Positions 1-7,621 of a stretch of DNA of 32,444 bases are shown one piece after another. Origin of the DNA: Candidatus Saccharibacteria bacterium CG_4_10_14_0_2_um_filter_52_9 (lineage in GTDB: Bacteria; Patescibacteriota; Saccharimonadia; Saccharimonadales; UBA4665); NCBI GenBank assembly GCA_002792275.1, contig PFOA01000081.1, positions 1 through 32,444 on the forward strand, given 5' to 3'. Under the pieces are notes generated by a model that saw only the letters and a program-made list of their open reading frames with translations, was not told the DNA's origin and made no database searches. The first letter of the stretch is position 1. Each line of letters opens with the position of its first letter. The position numbers and the translations under genes are program-made.

Positions 1-48
1 CATGTCCTTAACGGCCACGACTGCGCAAACGTTATTACTTCCTAACAT
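1..48 (-). CDS. Partial CDS, N-terminus only (16 codons)
   Basis: Only the first 16 codons lie in the window; the gene runs off the left edge. The visible peptide is MLGSNNVCAVVAVKDM. A perfect Shine-Dalgarno AAGGAGG (54-60) sits five bases before the ATG, which makes this a convincing start. The peptide is too short to assign a family. The leader looks long, since the nearest -10-like boxes (TATAGT/TATAAG near 95-110) lie well upstream; this differs from the mostly leaderless core genes here. Confidence 0.6.
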   Translation of the reverse strand, partial: MLGSNNVCAVVAVKDM

Positions 49-53
49 AGCGC

Positions 54-60
54 CCTCCTT
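54..60 (-). promoter_or_regulatory. Shine-Dalgarno site of the left-edge gene
   Basis: AAGGAGG on the minus strand, five bases before the ATG at 48. It is a full consensus match and decides the start of the truncated gene. Confidence 0.7.
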
Positions 61-133
61 TTGATAATAAGGTTAATGATTATGAGGTTCTGGTCTTACT
101 TATACTATACGCCGCCCTATCAAGCCTTGGTAC

Positions 134-718
134 TTATTTCTTTTTGCGGTCGTGATAGGCCAGCTGTTTGCGGAGTTGGTCGAGACGGGTGATCTTGGCG
201 TCGAAGACTTTTAGCAGGCTGGAGTACTGCCAGTTGGGGGTCAGGATCTGCGCCAGCTTGCCCTGCTCTTCCAGGTATTCGGCCAGGCTGAAGAAGTCGC
301 CGTCGCCGGAAACGATGATGGCTTGCTTGTAGTGCTGGAGTTCCTTCATGGCATAGAGGACGAGTTCGGCGTCGACATTGCCCTTGATGGTGGGCTTCTC
401 TTTGTCACCTTCCGGTTTTTTTGGCTGGTCGCCGGCCGGGGCTTCCAGCTTTTGGGGGTCGTCTTTATCGTGGCCGCTGATATCCACCGTTGGTTTAAGC
501 ACCACCAGGAAGCCGAGTTCGTGCATATATTCGTAAAGCGATTCGTTTTCGCTCATGTAGCCGATGAACATGTAGGCCTTGGTGACGCCGTATTCGTCGG
601 CCAGGTACTGGCGGAATTTGCGCCAGTCCAGCTTCCAGCCCATGCGCTGGGTGCCCAGATTGAGGTTCTGGCTATCTATAAATGCATAGGTATTAGGCTT
701 TTGACTCTTTCGTCGCAT
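134..718 (-). CDS. NYN domain protein (LabA/DUF88-like putative RNase)
   Basis: 194 residues. The N-terminal strand YAFIDSQNLN carries the first acidic residue of the PIN-like NYN fold, and VDAELVLYAM plus the later VSGDGDFFSLAEYL supply the other conserved acidic residues expected for metal binding. A charged, low-complexity loop (about residues 78-112, rich in K, D, E, P) interrupts the fold. NYN proteins are usually single-strand-specific RNases; the substrate here is unknown. The ATG is preceded by an extended -10, TGCTAGACT (725-730), six bases upstream with no Shine-Dalgarno, so the mRNA is probably leaderless. Its neighbour upstream is an orphan XRE regulator. The fold assignment is fairly secure; the function is not. 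Confidence 0.8.
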   Translation of the reverse strand: MRRKSQKPNTYAFIDSQNLNLGTQRMGWKLDWRKFRQYLADEYGVTKAYMFIGYMSENESLYEYMHELGFLVVLKPTVDISGHDKDDPQKLEAPAGDQPKKPEGDKEKPTIKGNVDAELVLYAMKELQHYKQAIIVSGDGDFFSLAEYLEEQGKLAQILTPNWQYSSLLKVFDAKITRLDQLRKQLAYHDRKKK

Positions 719-724
719 GCTTAT

Positions 725-730
725 AGTCTA
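725..730 (-). promoter_or_regulatory. -10 element of the NYN gene
   Basis: TAGACT preceded by TGC (extended -10), six bases before the ATG at 718. No convincing -35. Confidence 0.45.
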
Positions 731-760
731 GCACCGGTTGCAGATTTTGGCTTACCCGGC

Positions 761-1051
761 CTAGACAAAGGCGACCTTTTTGCCCAAGGCTTTGGCGATT
801 CGACACATGGTGTTGTAGGTTGGCATGGCACCACCGTTTTCGAGACGGGCAATGGCCGACTGTTTCATGCCGGCTTTTTTTGCAAGCTTGGCTTGGGTAA
901 TGCCCTGGCTGAGCCTGGCGTGTGCAAGCTGGTGGGCAAAGAGCATTTTCTGCTCGTACTCTTTGCAGGCTTTTGCAAATTGCGGATCCTTAAGCCACTG
1001 GTGTTTAGGGTCACTCCAGCTCGGTAGATCGTTAATATTCACTTTATCCAT
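761..1051 (-). CDS. XRE-family HTH regulator, HigA-like antitoxin without a visible toxin
   Basis: 96 residues. The C-terminal half is a helix-turn-helix of the Cro/C1 type: ITQAKLAKKAGMKQSAIARLENG followed by PTYNTMCRIAKALGK, ending KKVAFV. This layout (a short N-terminal extension, then XRE, then a hydrophobic end) is typical of antitoxins in RelE/HigB-type pairs. No toxin gene lies on either side: the upstream neighbour is a secreted protein and the downstream one a NYN protein. A perfect 8-base inverted repeat covers its own -10 box, so autorepression is likely. It could be an orphan antitoxin or a simple autoregulated repressor. Confidence 0.75.
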   Translation of the reverse strand: MDKVNINDLPSWSDPKHQWLKDPQFAKACKEYEQKMLFAHQLAHARLSQGITQAKLAKKAGMKQSAIARLENGGAMPTYNTMCRIAKALGKKVAFV

Positions 1052-1060
1052 AATATTTGA

Positions 1061-1090
1061 ATTATAACTAACTCGTTATAATGAAGTCAA
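1061..1090 (-). promoter_or_regulatory. Promoter and palindromic operator of the XRE gene
   Basis: On the minus strand TTGACT (1085-1090), an 18-base spacer and TATAAT (1061-1066). A perfect inverted repeat, ATTATAAC / GTTATAAT with a 6-base centre (1061-1082), covers the -10. This is what an autoregulating XRE protein would be expected to bind. The start codon is nine bases from the -10. Confidence 0.65.
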
Positions 1091-1135
1091 GCTCCTCTAC
1101 ATAGCGTTTTACTTCCCAGTTCACTGGCAGCGAGT

Positions 1136-1720
1136 CTATTGGGCTATGCCGCTGAACGCGAAATCTATATTGCCCAGCGTGGCACCAGTGCCGCTGACAG
1201 CATCAGCCGCCATCGATACTTTGAGGGTAAACTGGGAAGTGTTGCCCACGAACAACTGTGCCGGGGCGGTGATGGCGGTGCCGGCACCGGCGCCGGCTGT
1301 CATCAGCGCGTCCAGACTGAAGGTCTGTGCCACGCCACCGGAAACCGGCGTTAGAATGACCGAAACTTTAGACAGGTCAATATTGCCAGTGATGGTTGGC
1401 GTGGTAGTGACTGCAATTTTAAGAGCCAGCGGCGTGCCGCCGATATTCTTCAGCCAGAAACTGTAACCGCTCTGCGGTACGGCCGCGCCGCCCGGTACGA
1501 CATTGGAAAAATTAAAACCGGTTTGAGCCGTTTGGTAGGTCGTGCCGTCGGTGCTGATTTGCAGATTTGCAGTGGCTGTTTCTATAGTGTTGCCGGTTAA
1601 TTTATCTTGCTGGCTTTGTAAGATGGCGAAGGCGGCACTGCCCATTAGGCTGATAGTAAGCAGTGTAGCCAAGGCTAGCTGCCAGCCTGGCTGCCGCCTT
1701 GATGATTTACATTTGTACAT
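1136..1720 (-). CDS. Secreted TasA/camelysin-like protein
   Basis: 194 residues. A short basic N-terminus (KCKSSRRQ) and a hydrophobic stretch (about residues 13-33, LALATLLTISLMGSAAFA) form a signal peptide. Just after it, the LQSQQDKLTGNTIETATANLQIS segment resembles the start of TasA/CalY/camelysin proteins, where the sandwich begins a few residues after cleavage. The rest is Gly/Thr/Ala/Val-rich and low in charge, as expected for an extracellular beta sandwich. TasA relatives form surface fibres in Bacillus; whether this one does is unknown. A Shine-Dalgarno (CAGGAGAT) precedes the ATG, so unlike many neighbours it has a leader. No SipW-like signal peptidase is visible nearby. An alternative is an unrelated exported beta-rich surface protein. 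Confidence 0.55.
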   Translation of the reverse strand: MYKCKSSRRQPGWQLALATLLTISLMGSAAFAILQSQQDKLTGNTIETATANLQISTDGTTYQTAQTGFNFSNVVPGGAAVPQSGYSFWLKNIGGTPLALKIAVTTTPTITGNIDLSKVSVILTPVSGGVAQTFSLDALMTAGAGAGTAITAPAQLFVGNTSQFTLKVSMAADAVSGTGATLGNIDFAFSGIAQ

Positions 1721-1805
1721 GCGATCTCCTGAAATTAGTCAGTTCAGCATGCAACACATGAAAACAGGCGTCAAAAGTTTAGGGCTCGATTTAATGATTA
1801 TTTAA

Positions 1806-3326
1806 TTAAACGGCGTGGTTAGCGATGATGGCCAAGATGTCGGATCCGTAGGACTCGACTTTTTTACTGCCAAAACCGGGCAGTGCCAGCAGCTGTTGAG
1901 GAGTGGCCGGCTTGGCGCTGGCCACGGCTTGCAAGCCGGCGTTGTGGGCGATCATATAGGCGGCGACACCGTCGGACTGGGCACGCTGAAGGCGCCAGCT
2001 TTTGAGGTCTTCGAACAGGTCTTCGTCGAGTTCGAAGACGGCGGCCTTAACCGGCTGTTCCTCGCCGATATCATCGGTGTTGGCGGCCAGGTGGACTGAC
2101 TCACGGCGCAGTTCCTCATCAAATTCGTGGATTTGGGGATGCATAACAAAGGCCATGCTGTTCAGGCCTTTCAGGTATAAGCCGTCCAGGCTACGGACTC
2201 GCGACAGCGCCACATAACCCATGCCCGGCGTGAAGGCCCGGCTGAGGTCGATCTCGGCAGAGTCCAGGCTCATGCCCTGGCTCTTGTGGATGGTAATCGC
2301 CCAGGCCAGCCGCAGTGGCAATTGGGTGATTTCTGCCCGGATCTTACCGTCTTCGGACAGACTCCAGGTGTTGGGCTCCACCCTTATTTTGCGGCCGTTA
2401 ATAAGCTGAACCACCGGCACGTCATATTCAAAATCGATCACCCTGCCCCGGCTGCCGTTGACATAACCCTCCCCAAAATTGTTGGCAACGAACATCACCT
2501 CGGCACCGGTTTTGAGCAGTAGCGTTTCCGGCACCAGCAGGCTCTTGGCCAGCTGTTCCAGCTTGGCCTTACTGCCCTTGGTTTGCCTGCCAAACTGCTG
2601 GAGACTGCCCGGCAGTGCTTTGAGGTGGCGGTCGTTGATGCTGTCGACATCGACGTTATGTGAATACAGCCGGGTGATGGTTGTGGCCTCGTCGGGCTGT
2701 ATCTGCAGGCGGTCTTTGATGACCTCAAAATGGTCGTCGCTAACTTCGGCACTGCGCATGGCCTCCAGGAATCCCAGCAAAGCATCATTGCCGGCTTGGC
2801 GGTGCTGTTCGGTCAGGTAGCAAATCTGCAGATCCAGCTCGGCCCAGGACTGGGACATATGGGCAAAGTCGACAATTTGCGAGCCACGAGTAATCGGTGG
2901 CAGTTGGAATAAGTCGCCCACCAGAATCACCTGCATGCCGCCAAACGGCGCCTCGGATGACCTCAGCAGTTTGGCCATTTGGTTGACCATGTCGAGCCGC
3001 TGGCCGTGCAACATGGAAACTTCGTCGATCACCAGCACGTCAGTAGCATTGTAGCGTTTGAGCAGGCGGTCACTGCCGCCCAGACGCTTTAAGTCCTCGG
3101 GCAGTAACTCATCCAGAATACCCAGGCCGGACCAGGAATGGATGGTGGTGCCGCCCAAGTGACTGGCGGCAATGCCGGTGCTGGCCGTAACCGCCACCCG
3201 CTTGCCTGCCCGCTCGGCACGCTGAATAAAACGGTTCAAAACATAGGTTTTGCCCGCTCCCGGCGCACCCGTCAAAAAGACATTTGCGCCGCTCATCATA
3301 ACCGATAGTGCTTGTGCCTGCCTCAT
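1806..3326 (-). CDS. PIF1-type DNA helicase with C-terminal HRDC domain
   Basis: 506 residues from the preferred ATG at 3326; an in-frame start at 3356 is possible but would place the -10 inside the gene. Walker A FLTGAPGAGKT is near residue 17-27 and Walker B DVLVIDEVSM near 97-106, followed by VILVGDLFQLPPI and, toward the C-terminal half, the superfamily 1 motif AITIHKSQGMSLDSAEIDL and GYVALSRVRSLDGLYLKGL. The last 80 residues, with LQAVASAKPATPQQLLALPGFGSKKVESYG, look like an HRDC nucleic-acid-binding domain, common in small bacterial PIF1/RecD-like helicases. It should unwind DNA 5' to 3' in repair or replication restart. The start is ten bases downstream of TGGTACAAT. Confidence 0.9.
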   Translation of the reverse strand: MRQAQALSVMMSGANVFLTGAPGAGKTYVLNRFIQRAERAGKRVAVTASTGIAASHLGGTTIHSWSGLGILDELLPEDLKRLGGSDRLLKRYNATDVLVIDEVSMLHGQRLDMVNQMAKLLRSSEAPFGGMQVILVGDLFQLPPITRGSQIVDFAHMSQSWAELDLQICYLTEQHRQAGNDALLGFLEAMRSAEVSDDHFEVIKDRLQIQPDEATTITRLYSHNVDVDSINDRHLKALPGSLQQFGRQTKGSKAKLEQLAKSLLVPETLLLKTGAEVMFVANNFGEGYVNGSRGRVIDFEYDVPVVQLINGRKIRVEPNTWSLSEDGKIRAEITQLPLRLAWAITIHKSQGMSLDSAEIDLSRAFTPGMGYVALSRVRSLDGLYLKGLNSMAFVMHPQIHEFDEELRRESVHLAANTDDIGEEQPVKAAVFELDEDLFEDLKSWRLQRAQSDGVAAYMIAHNAGLQAVASAKPATPQQLLALPGFGSKKVESYGSDILAIIANHAV

Positions 3327-3336
3327 GTAGACTACG

Positions 3337-3342
3337 ATTGTA
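3337..3342 (-). promoter_or_regulatory. -10 element of the PIF1 helicase gene
   Basis: TACAAT preceded by TGG (extended -10), with a weak -35 TTGGGG (3361-3366) at 18-base spacing. The ATG follows ten bases later and there is no Shine-Dalgarno. Confidence 0.5.
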
Positions 3343-3419
3343 CCACCCGAGCCCACCCTACCCCAAAACGCCCAAAAGATTTAACAATAATTTAACTTTA
3401 TGGCGTACACTAGCTTCTA

Positions 3420-3741
3420 TGAAAATCATCGGCATCGCCGGCGGCTCCGGCTCAGGCAAATCAAGCGTCAGCTACGCTCTTGTTGACTCCAACCCAGCCA
3501 ACTTTGAAGTAATTAATCTTGATGATTTAGCAACAAATACTACCTAAATCTGGATCAAACCACTCGAGATTCCCGCAGAGATAAGGGCAAAGTCATAGAC
3601 CAAGTTGACTACGAAACAAAGGTTCTGGCACCGATGTTCAAGCGATACATGGAACCGACCACGCAGAACACCGACGTCGTATTAGATGTTGCAAACCTGT
3701 CAGTTGAACAAATAGCCCAGAAGATACTAGAAGACCTGTAA
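3420..3741 (+). pseudogene. Uridine-kinase-like P-loop kinase, internally deleted and frameshifted
   Basis: The ATG at 3420 opens MKIIGIAGGSGSGKSS, a clean P-loop, and reads to EVINLDD before ending at TAA (3545-3547). In another frame the sequence goes on as LNLDQTTRDSRRDKGKVI and then VDYETKVLAPMFKRYMEPT, ending NLSVEQIAQKILEDL at 3741. These two pieces match the N- and C-terminal thirds of uridine-kinase-like proteins, which are about 200 residues long. Together they are only about 105 residues, so the middle (lid and substrate-binding part) has been deleted and the frame lost at the junction. It is one of the few plus-strand genes and is flanked by another broken gene. Function is almost certainly lost. 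Confidence 0.75.
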
Positions 3742-3746
3742 ACGGA

Positions 3747-4209
3747 TCATCTATTGAACTTCTCGCACAGTAACTTTACGTCGTGATAATCATTCTCGTC
3801 GAGCTCGTAGCCGCTGTGAAACTTGACCATCCATTGCGGATCAATGCCTTTGACCTGGTGGTCACCGATTTTGCCGGTGCCGGTCAGATGCTCAGCAATA
3901 TAAGCCACACCAAATATTGCCCTGCTCGTCGAGCTCGAAACTATGGATATCGACCTGCCGCCCGGCGTCATCGCCGAGTACGAAATTGCAATCCCGGGTA
4001 TCGTCTCGGGGTATCGGCTTGTAGCCTCTTGCCGCTATTATCTCGCGGAGCTTGCCCACATCCTTATGTCGCAGAGCGATATCCAGATCGCTATGTTCCC
4101 TGGTCTGCTCACCAAGCAAAGCGTCGACGCCCCAGCCGTCATCGACCCAAACCTCGATGCCGTTGCTTTCAAAAAGCTCCAATAATTCTAAGACGTCTTC
4201 TTCGCTCAT
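3747..4209 (-). pseudogene. LinA-like nucleotidyltransferase with a frameshift
   Basis: Two overlapping frames make one protein of about 154 residues. The first (4209 to 3892) begins MSEEDVLELLELFESNGIEVWVDDGWGVDALLG and contains HSDLDIALRH, the two-carboxylate pattern of nucleotidyltransferases of the lincosamide/aminoglycoside type. It ends early after FELDEQGN. The second (to 3747) continues IFGVAYIAEHLTGTGKI and ends WMVKFHSGYELDENDYHDVKLLCEKF, the usual tail of this family. The frame changes at about 3910-3925, consistent with loss of one or two bases after EQGN. Relatives modify small molecules, but many are uncharacterised. It may be a true pseudogene or a sequence error. Confidence 0.75.
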
Positions 4210-4224
4210 GCCTCAATAATAGCA

Positions 4225-5100
4225 CTAGCCCAGGTTTAGCCAGACTATGCCGGCCACTACCAGCACCGCCCCAGCTCGCTTCACGGCGCCGATTCTTTCA
4301 TGGTCGAGAACCGCTGCCCATGCGGAAGCCACCAGCGGGCCAATTGAAGATAAAACTGCGGGAATCACGATTCCAGTTGAATAATCAGAACCTATGTACA
4401 GGGTGATGCCTCCTAGAGCTCCCACCGTAGCCGTTAGCAGTACAAGCTTGCGGCTAAGCGTTCGCTTAATGGCGGCAACTGTTTTACGTCTGTGGGCGAG
4501 TAACAGCAAGGCCAATGCCATGATAAAAGAATAGATGTAGGCCACTACGACCAGTGATTGCCAAGAAATTTCCTGCGTAATAGGATTAAGCACAAAGAAT
4601 GCTACGCCCCACGTGACAGCTGCCACGATTGCCAGCATCGTCTCGTAATGCAGCTCTTTGAGCGTGAGGTTCTGCGTATTCTTTTCATATGACAATACTG
4701 CAGCACCTAAGATAATGATGCCCATTGCACCGAACTGCACGTACGAAAAGATCTGGTTGAGAAATACCACTGAAAGCACGATCGTTACCAAGGCATAGGA
4801 GTTAGCGAGGGGCACGATTATGCCAACTACTCCTGAGGAAAGCGCCTTCACAAACACTAAGTATGCCGCTGTGATGAGCGTGCTGCCTAAGACAATGCTA
4901 CCTATTTGATGAAGAGTGGGTATGGCGATGCCTGAAAAGCCAATTACTAAACCTGCCAGCAACAGATCAACCACCGAAATTGCAAAATTGATTTCTATAG
5001 GACTGAACTTTTTGGCACTTCGTGCGGACAGATAATCACCCGTGCCCCAGAATAAAGCGGTTAGCAATCCCGCGATTGTAGCTACTAGTAGAGGATTCAT
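4225..5100 (-). CDS. DMT superfamily (EamA-type) transporter
   Basis: 291 residues with about ten hydrophobic segments in two repeats, the normal size and layout of EamA permeases. The first repeat opens LLVATIAGLLTALFWGTGDYLSARSAKK and the second LAIVAAVTWGVAFFVLNPI, each with the small/aromatic W-G pattern seen at the start of EamA domains. A basic loop (RRKTVAAIKRTLSRK) separates later helices. The ATG lies just after the glyS stop codon (7-base gap) with no clear promoter, so it is probably co-transcribed with glyS. Substrate cannot be told from sequence; relatives export amino acids, nucleotides or metabolites. Confidence 0.85.
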   Translation of the reverse strand: MNPLLVATIAGLLTALFWGTGDYLSARSAKKFSPIEINFAISVVDLLLAGLVIGFSGIAIPTLHQIGSIVLGSTLITAAYLVFVKALSSGVVGIIVPLANSYALVTIVLSVVFLNQIFSYVQFGAMGIIILGAAVLSYEKNTQNLTLKELHYETMLAIVAAVTWGVAFFVLNPITQEISWQSLVVVAYIYSFIMALALLLLAHRRKTVAAIKRTLSRKLVLLTATVGALGGITLYIGSDYSTGIVIPAVLSSIGPLVASAWAAVLDHERIGAVKRAGAVLVVAGIVWLNLG

Positions 5101-5107
5101 CGTCGAT

Positions 5108-6445
5108 TCAGTTTAGTTTGCTTGGTAGGTTTGCTATGGCAACGCGCGTTTGTTTGGTAGTGTCACGGTCGCGGACGGTGACGGTGTCGTCTTCCAGGGT
5201 GCCGAAGTCGATGACTACGCAGTACGGGGTGCCGATTTCGTCTTGGCGGCGGTAGCGTTTACCGATGTTGCCGTTGTCGTCCCACATGACGTTGCCGAAT
5301 TCTTTTTTGAGCGCGTCGTAGACTTCACGGGCTTTCTTGGCCAGTTCGGGCTTGTTCTTTAATAGCGGTGACACGGCGACACGATATGGAGCCAGGTCAG
5401 GTTTGAGTTTAAGGACAACGCGGGTTTCACCGTTGATTTCTTCTTCGTGGTAGGCGTCTGTCAGCACGGCCATCAGCATGCGGCCTACGCCAACGGATGA
5501 TTCGATAACATACGGCGTGAAGCGTTCCTGGCTTTGATCGTCAAAATATTGCAGGTCTTTGCCGCTGGCCTTTTGATGGGCACCTAGGTCGTAATCGGTG
5601 CGGTTATGCGTGCCCCATAGTTCCTTGAAGCCCTGCGGAAACTTGAAGTAAATATCGTGGGCGGCGGCGGCATAGTGGGCGCGTTCTTTGGCATCGTGCT
5701 CGTGCCACTCCAGGTTTTTTTCATCAATGCCGAGTCGCTCAGTCAAGAACTTCCAGGCAAAATCACGCCATTCCTCATATGTCTTTTCCTGCTCTGCCGG
5801 TCGGATAAAATATTGCATTTCCATCTGTTCCAGCTCGCGGACGCGGAAGATAAAGTCACGGGGGCTGATCTCGTTGCGGAAGGCTTTGCCGATCTGGGCG
5901 ACACCGAACGGCAGTTTGGCGCGCATGGTTTCGCGAACGTTTTCATAATTGGTAAACATCGGGCCAGCGGTTTCCGGGCGCAGGTAGGCCGTGCTCTCGC
6001 TGTCTTCAACCGGGCCGACGTAGGTCTTCATCATCATATTAAAGACTCTTGGTTCGCTGAGCGGATTGCCGTCGGGGGATTTTTTATCTTTTAGCAGCTT
6101 GGTTAGTTCTTTTAGGTCGTTGCTGTCTACTCCCGCCAGGTGGTCGGCACGGTAGCGTTTGTGCGTAACGGTATCTTCGACCAACGGATCGGTGAAGCCG
6201 CCGACGTGGCCACTGGCTTCCCACAGTTTTGGATTCTGGATAATCGCGCTGTCGACACCGAAAATATTGTCGTGCTCGCGCACCATGGCCTTCCACCATT
6301 CCTGTTTCAGATTGTTTACGAGTTCGACGCCGAGCGGACCGTAATCATAAAAACCGGCCAAGCCGCCGTAAATCTCGCTGGCCTGGAACACAAAGCCGCG
6401 GCGTTTGGCCAGGCTAACGATGTCTTCTAGTTTTACTTGGCTCAT
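5108..6445 (-). CDS. glyS: Glycyl-tRNA synthetase, alpha2 type
   Basis: 445 residues, the single-chain homodimeric class II form rather than the two-subunit GlyQ/GlyS enzyme. Near the N-terminus RRGFVFQASEIYGGLAGFYDYGPLG is the family signature; motif 2 is seen as GKAFRNEISPRDFIFRVREL and EQMEMQYF, motif 3 as SSVGVGRMLMAVL, and the final ~100 residues (LAPYRVAVSPLL onward) form the anticodon-binding domain. It charges tRNA-Gly in the cytoplasm. The ATG is eight bases after TATAAT (6454-6459) with no Shine-Dalgarno. A 28-base palindromic repeat lies between it and recO. Length and motifs are normal. Confidence 0.97.
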   Translation of the reverse strand: MSQVKLEDIVSLAKRRGFVFQASEIYGGLAGFYDYGPLGVELVNNLKQEWWKAMVREHDNIFGVDSAIIQNPKLWEASGHVGGFTDPLVEDTVTHKRYRADHLAGVDSNDLKELTKLLKDKKSPDGNPLSEPRVFNMMMKTYVGPVEDSESTAYLRPETAGPMFTNYENVRETMRAKLPFGVAQIGKAFRNEISPRDFIFRVRELEQMEMQYFIRPAEQEKTYEEWRDFAWKFLTERLGIDEKNLEWHEHDAKERAHYAAAAHDIYFKFPQGFKELWGTHNRTDYDLGAHQKASGKDLQYFDDQSQERFTPYVIESSVGVGRMLMAVLTDAYHEEEINGETRVVLKLKPDLAPYRVAVSPLLKNKPELAKKAREVYDALKKEFGNVMWDDNGNIGKRYRRQDEIGTPYCVVIDFGTLEDDTVTVRDRDTTKQTRVAIANLPSKLN

Positions 6446-6453
6446 TGTTGATA

Positions 6454-6459
6454 ATTATA
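6454..6459 (-). promoter_or_regulatory. -10 element of glyS
   Basis: Perfect TATAAT, eight bases before the ATG at 6445; no Shine-Dalgarno between them, pointing to a leaderless transcript. No good -35. Confidence 0.55.
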
Positions 6460-6507
6460 CCTTAAGGTGTGGGTTCCTATATGTCTTTTTTGGGTACTGC
6501 TTAAAGT

Positions 6508-6535
6508 GGTGTATAAAGTGTATCACTTTATACAG
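6508..6535. repeat. 28-base palindromic repeat, copy A
   Basis: Its core is a near-perfect hairpin, TGTATAAAGTG / CACTTTATACA with a 3-base loop (6510-6534). The whole 28 bases occur again, as the exact reverse complement, at 17336-17363. It lies directly after the recO stop codon and before the glyS promoter. It could be a terminator without a U-tract, a protein-binding site or a small dispersed repeat. Confidence 0.8.
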
Positions 6536-6543
6536 GTGGTGAT

Positions 6544-7236
6544 TTAGACCCTAAGGTGGTTGTGCATCATGGTCATTATCAGCGGTGCGCATTCATTAAT
6601 CAGCTTGCCGACGCCTTGCACCCGGCCGATTGAGGCCGGTGAGTGCGAGCTGAATAATAGCCGCAGGACTTTGATGTCGTCGGCCGTGAAATTGCCGGCG
6701 GGGTGCGGCATGAAGGCCATGTTTTCGAAGTCGAAGTTGTATTTGGCGGTGGTGGTTAGGGGTTGGTCGTCGCTGTCGGTTTTGAGGTTGGGGCTGTGGC
6801 CAGCCTGCTTGAGCAGGCGGCATTGGAACCAGGCACGAATCAGCTCCGGGTCTATGGTCGGGTCATTCAAAGCCTGGAAGGCTTCGTTTAACAGTGTGAA
6901 GTACTCGGCTTCGGGATTGTCTTCGGTGACCCGGTTGGCCAGCTTGATGAGTTCGTAGCCCAGCTGGACGCGGTCGATATCTTTAACAATCTCTCTGTAG
7001 TACTTGTTGAGGCGGGCGGATATAAGGGTGCCGATTTCGCCCTTGCCTTTTATGTAGGTCAGGTCGCTGACGCTGAACAGCTCGATGCCGCCGGCCATTT
7101 TGCTCTTCATGCGGCGGACGCCGCGCACCATCAGGCGCAGTTTGCCCTGCTCAGGCGTGAGCAGAGTGACGATGCGGTCGGCTTCGCCATAGTCGGTACG
7201 GCTGAGGACTATGCCCTGCGTAACTAACTGTTTCAC
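6544..7236 (-). CDS. recO: DNA repair protein RecO
   Basis: 230 residues. The N-terminal OB fold is recognisable from TQGIVLSRTDYGEADRIVTLLTPEQGKLRLMVRGVRR, the standard RecO opening, followed by FSVSDLTYIKGKGEIGTL. The C-terminal helical domain follows. The usual CxxC zinc-binding cluster is not present; only one Cys (FQCRLLKQAGHSP) remains at that place, which happens in many lineages. RecO helps load RecA onto SSB-coated DNA in the RecF pathway. Its start overlaps the receiver gene stop by four bases, so it is translated as the third gene of a sensor-receiver-recO operon. Confidence 0.93.
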   Translation of the reverse strand: MKQLVTQGIVLSRTDYGEADRIVTLLTPEQGKLRLMVRGVRRMKSKMAGGIELFSVSDLTYIKGKGEIGTLISARLNKYYREIVKDIDRVQLGYELIKLANRVTEDNPEAEYFTLLNEAFQALNDPTIDPELIRAWFQCRLLKQAGHSPNLKTDSDDQPLTTTAKYNFDFENMAFMPHPAGNFTADDIKVLRLLFSSHSPASIGRVQGVGKLINECAPLIMTMMHNHLRV

Positions 7237-7619
7237 GCCTTTACCGCGAGTTGCTGGTTGACCGTTTTGACCAGTTTATCAAGCGAAGTCTGCGGTTTGT
7301 ACAGATAGGCCACGACGCCGAGTTCTTTATTCAGCAGATCCCAACTATCGGCGAATTCGGTGACCGGCACATGGCTCTGCACCACAACCGGAATCTTCTG
7401 CCACTCCGGGTATGAACGAAATTCATATAGGAATTCGATGCCGGAGTGGCTGGTTAGCTGAAGTTCTAACACCACCAGATCGGGCTTAGTCTGATCGGCT
7501 ACCATGATAGCCGCCTGGGCGCCGACGCAAACGCCCACGCTGTGCCCGGCCATGGCCAGAGCTTGCAGATAGGTATCGGCCAGCAGGCGGTCGGGTTCGA
7601 TCAGCAGAATATCGGCCAT
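7233..7619 (-). CDS. Receiver-domain protein with Glu at the phosphorylation site
   Basis: 128 residues, a single receiver domain. It begins ADILLIEPDRLLADTY, where the first acidic pair is E-P-D, and has PDLVVLELQL where the phospho-acceptor Asp is normally followed by two or three residues and a Met/Pro turn. Here that position is Glu. The conserved Lys is present in AYLYKPQ. A D-to-E change at this site often mimics the phosphorylated state, so this may be a constitutive or phosphorylation-independent receiver. There is no output domain. It sits between a degenerate sensor and recO, overlapping recO by four bases. Confidence 0.8.
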   Translation of the reverse strand: MADILLIEPDRLLADTYLQALAMAGHSVGVCVGAQAAIMVADQTKPDLVVLELQLTSHSGIEFLYEFRSYPEWQKIPVVVQSHVPVTEFADSWDLLNKELGVVAYLYKPQTSLDKLVKTVNQQLAVKA

Positions 7620-7621
7620 GT

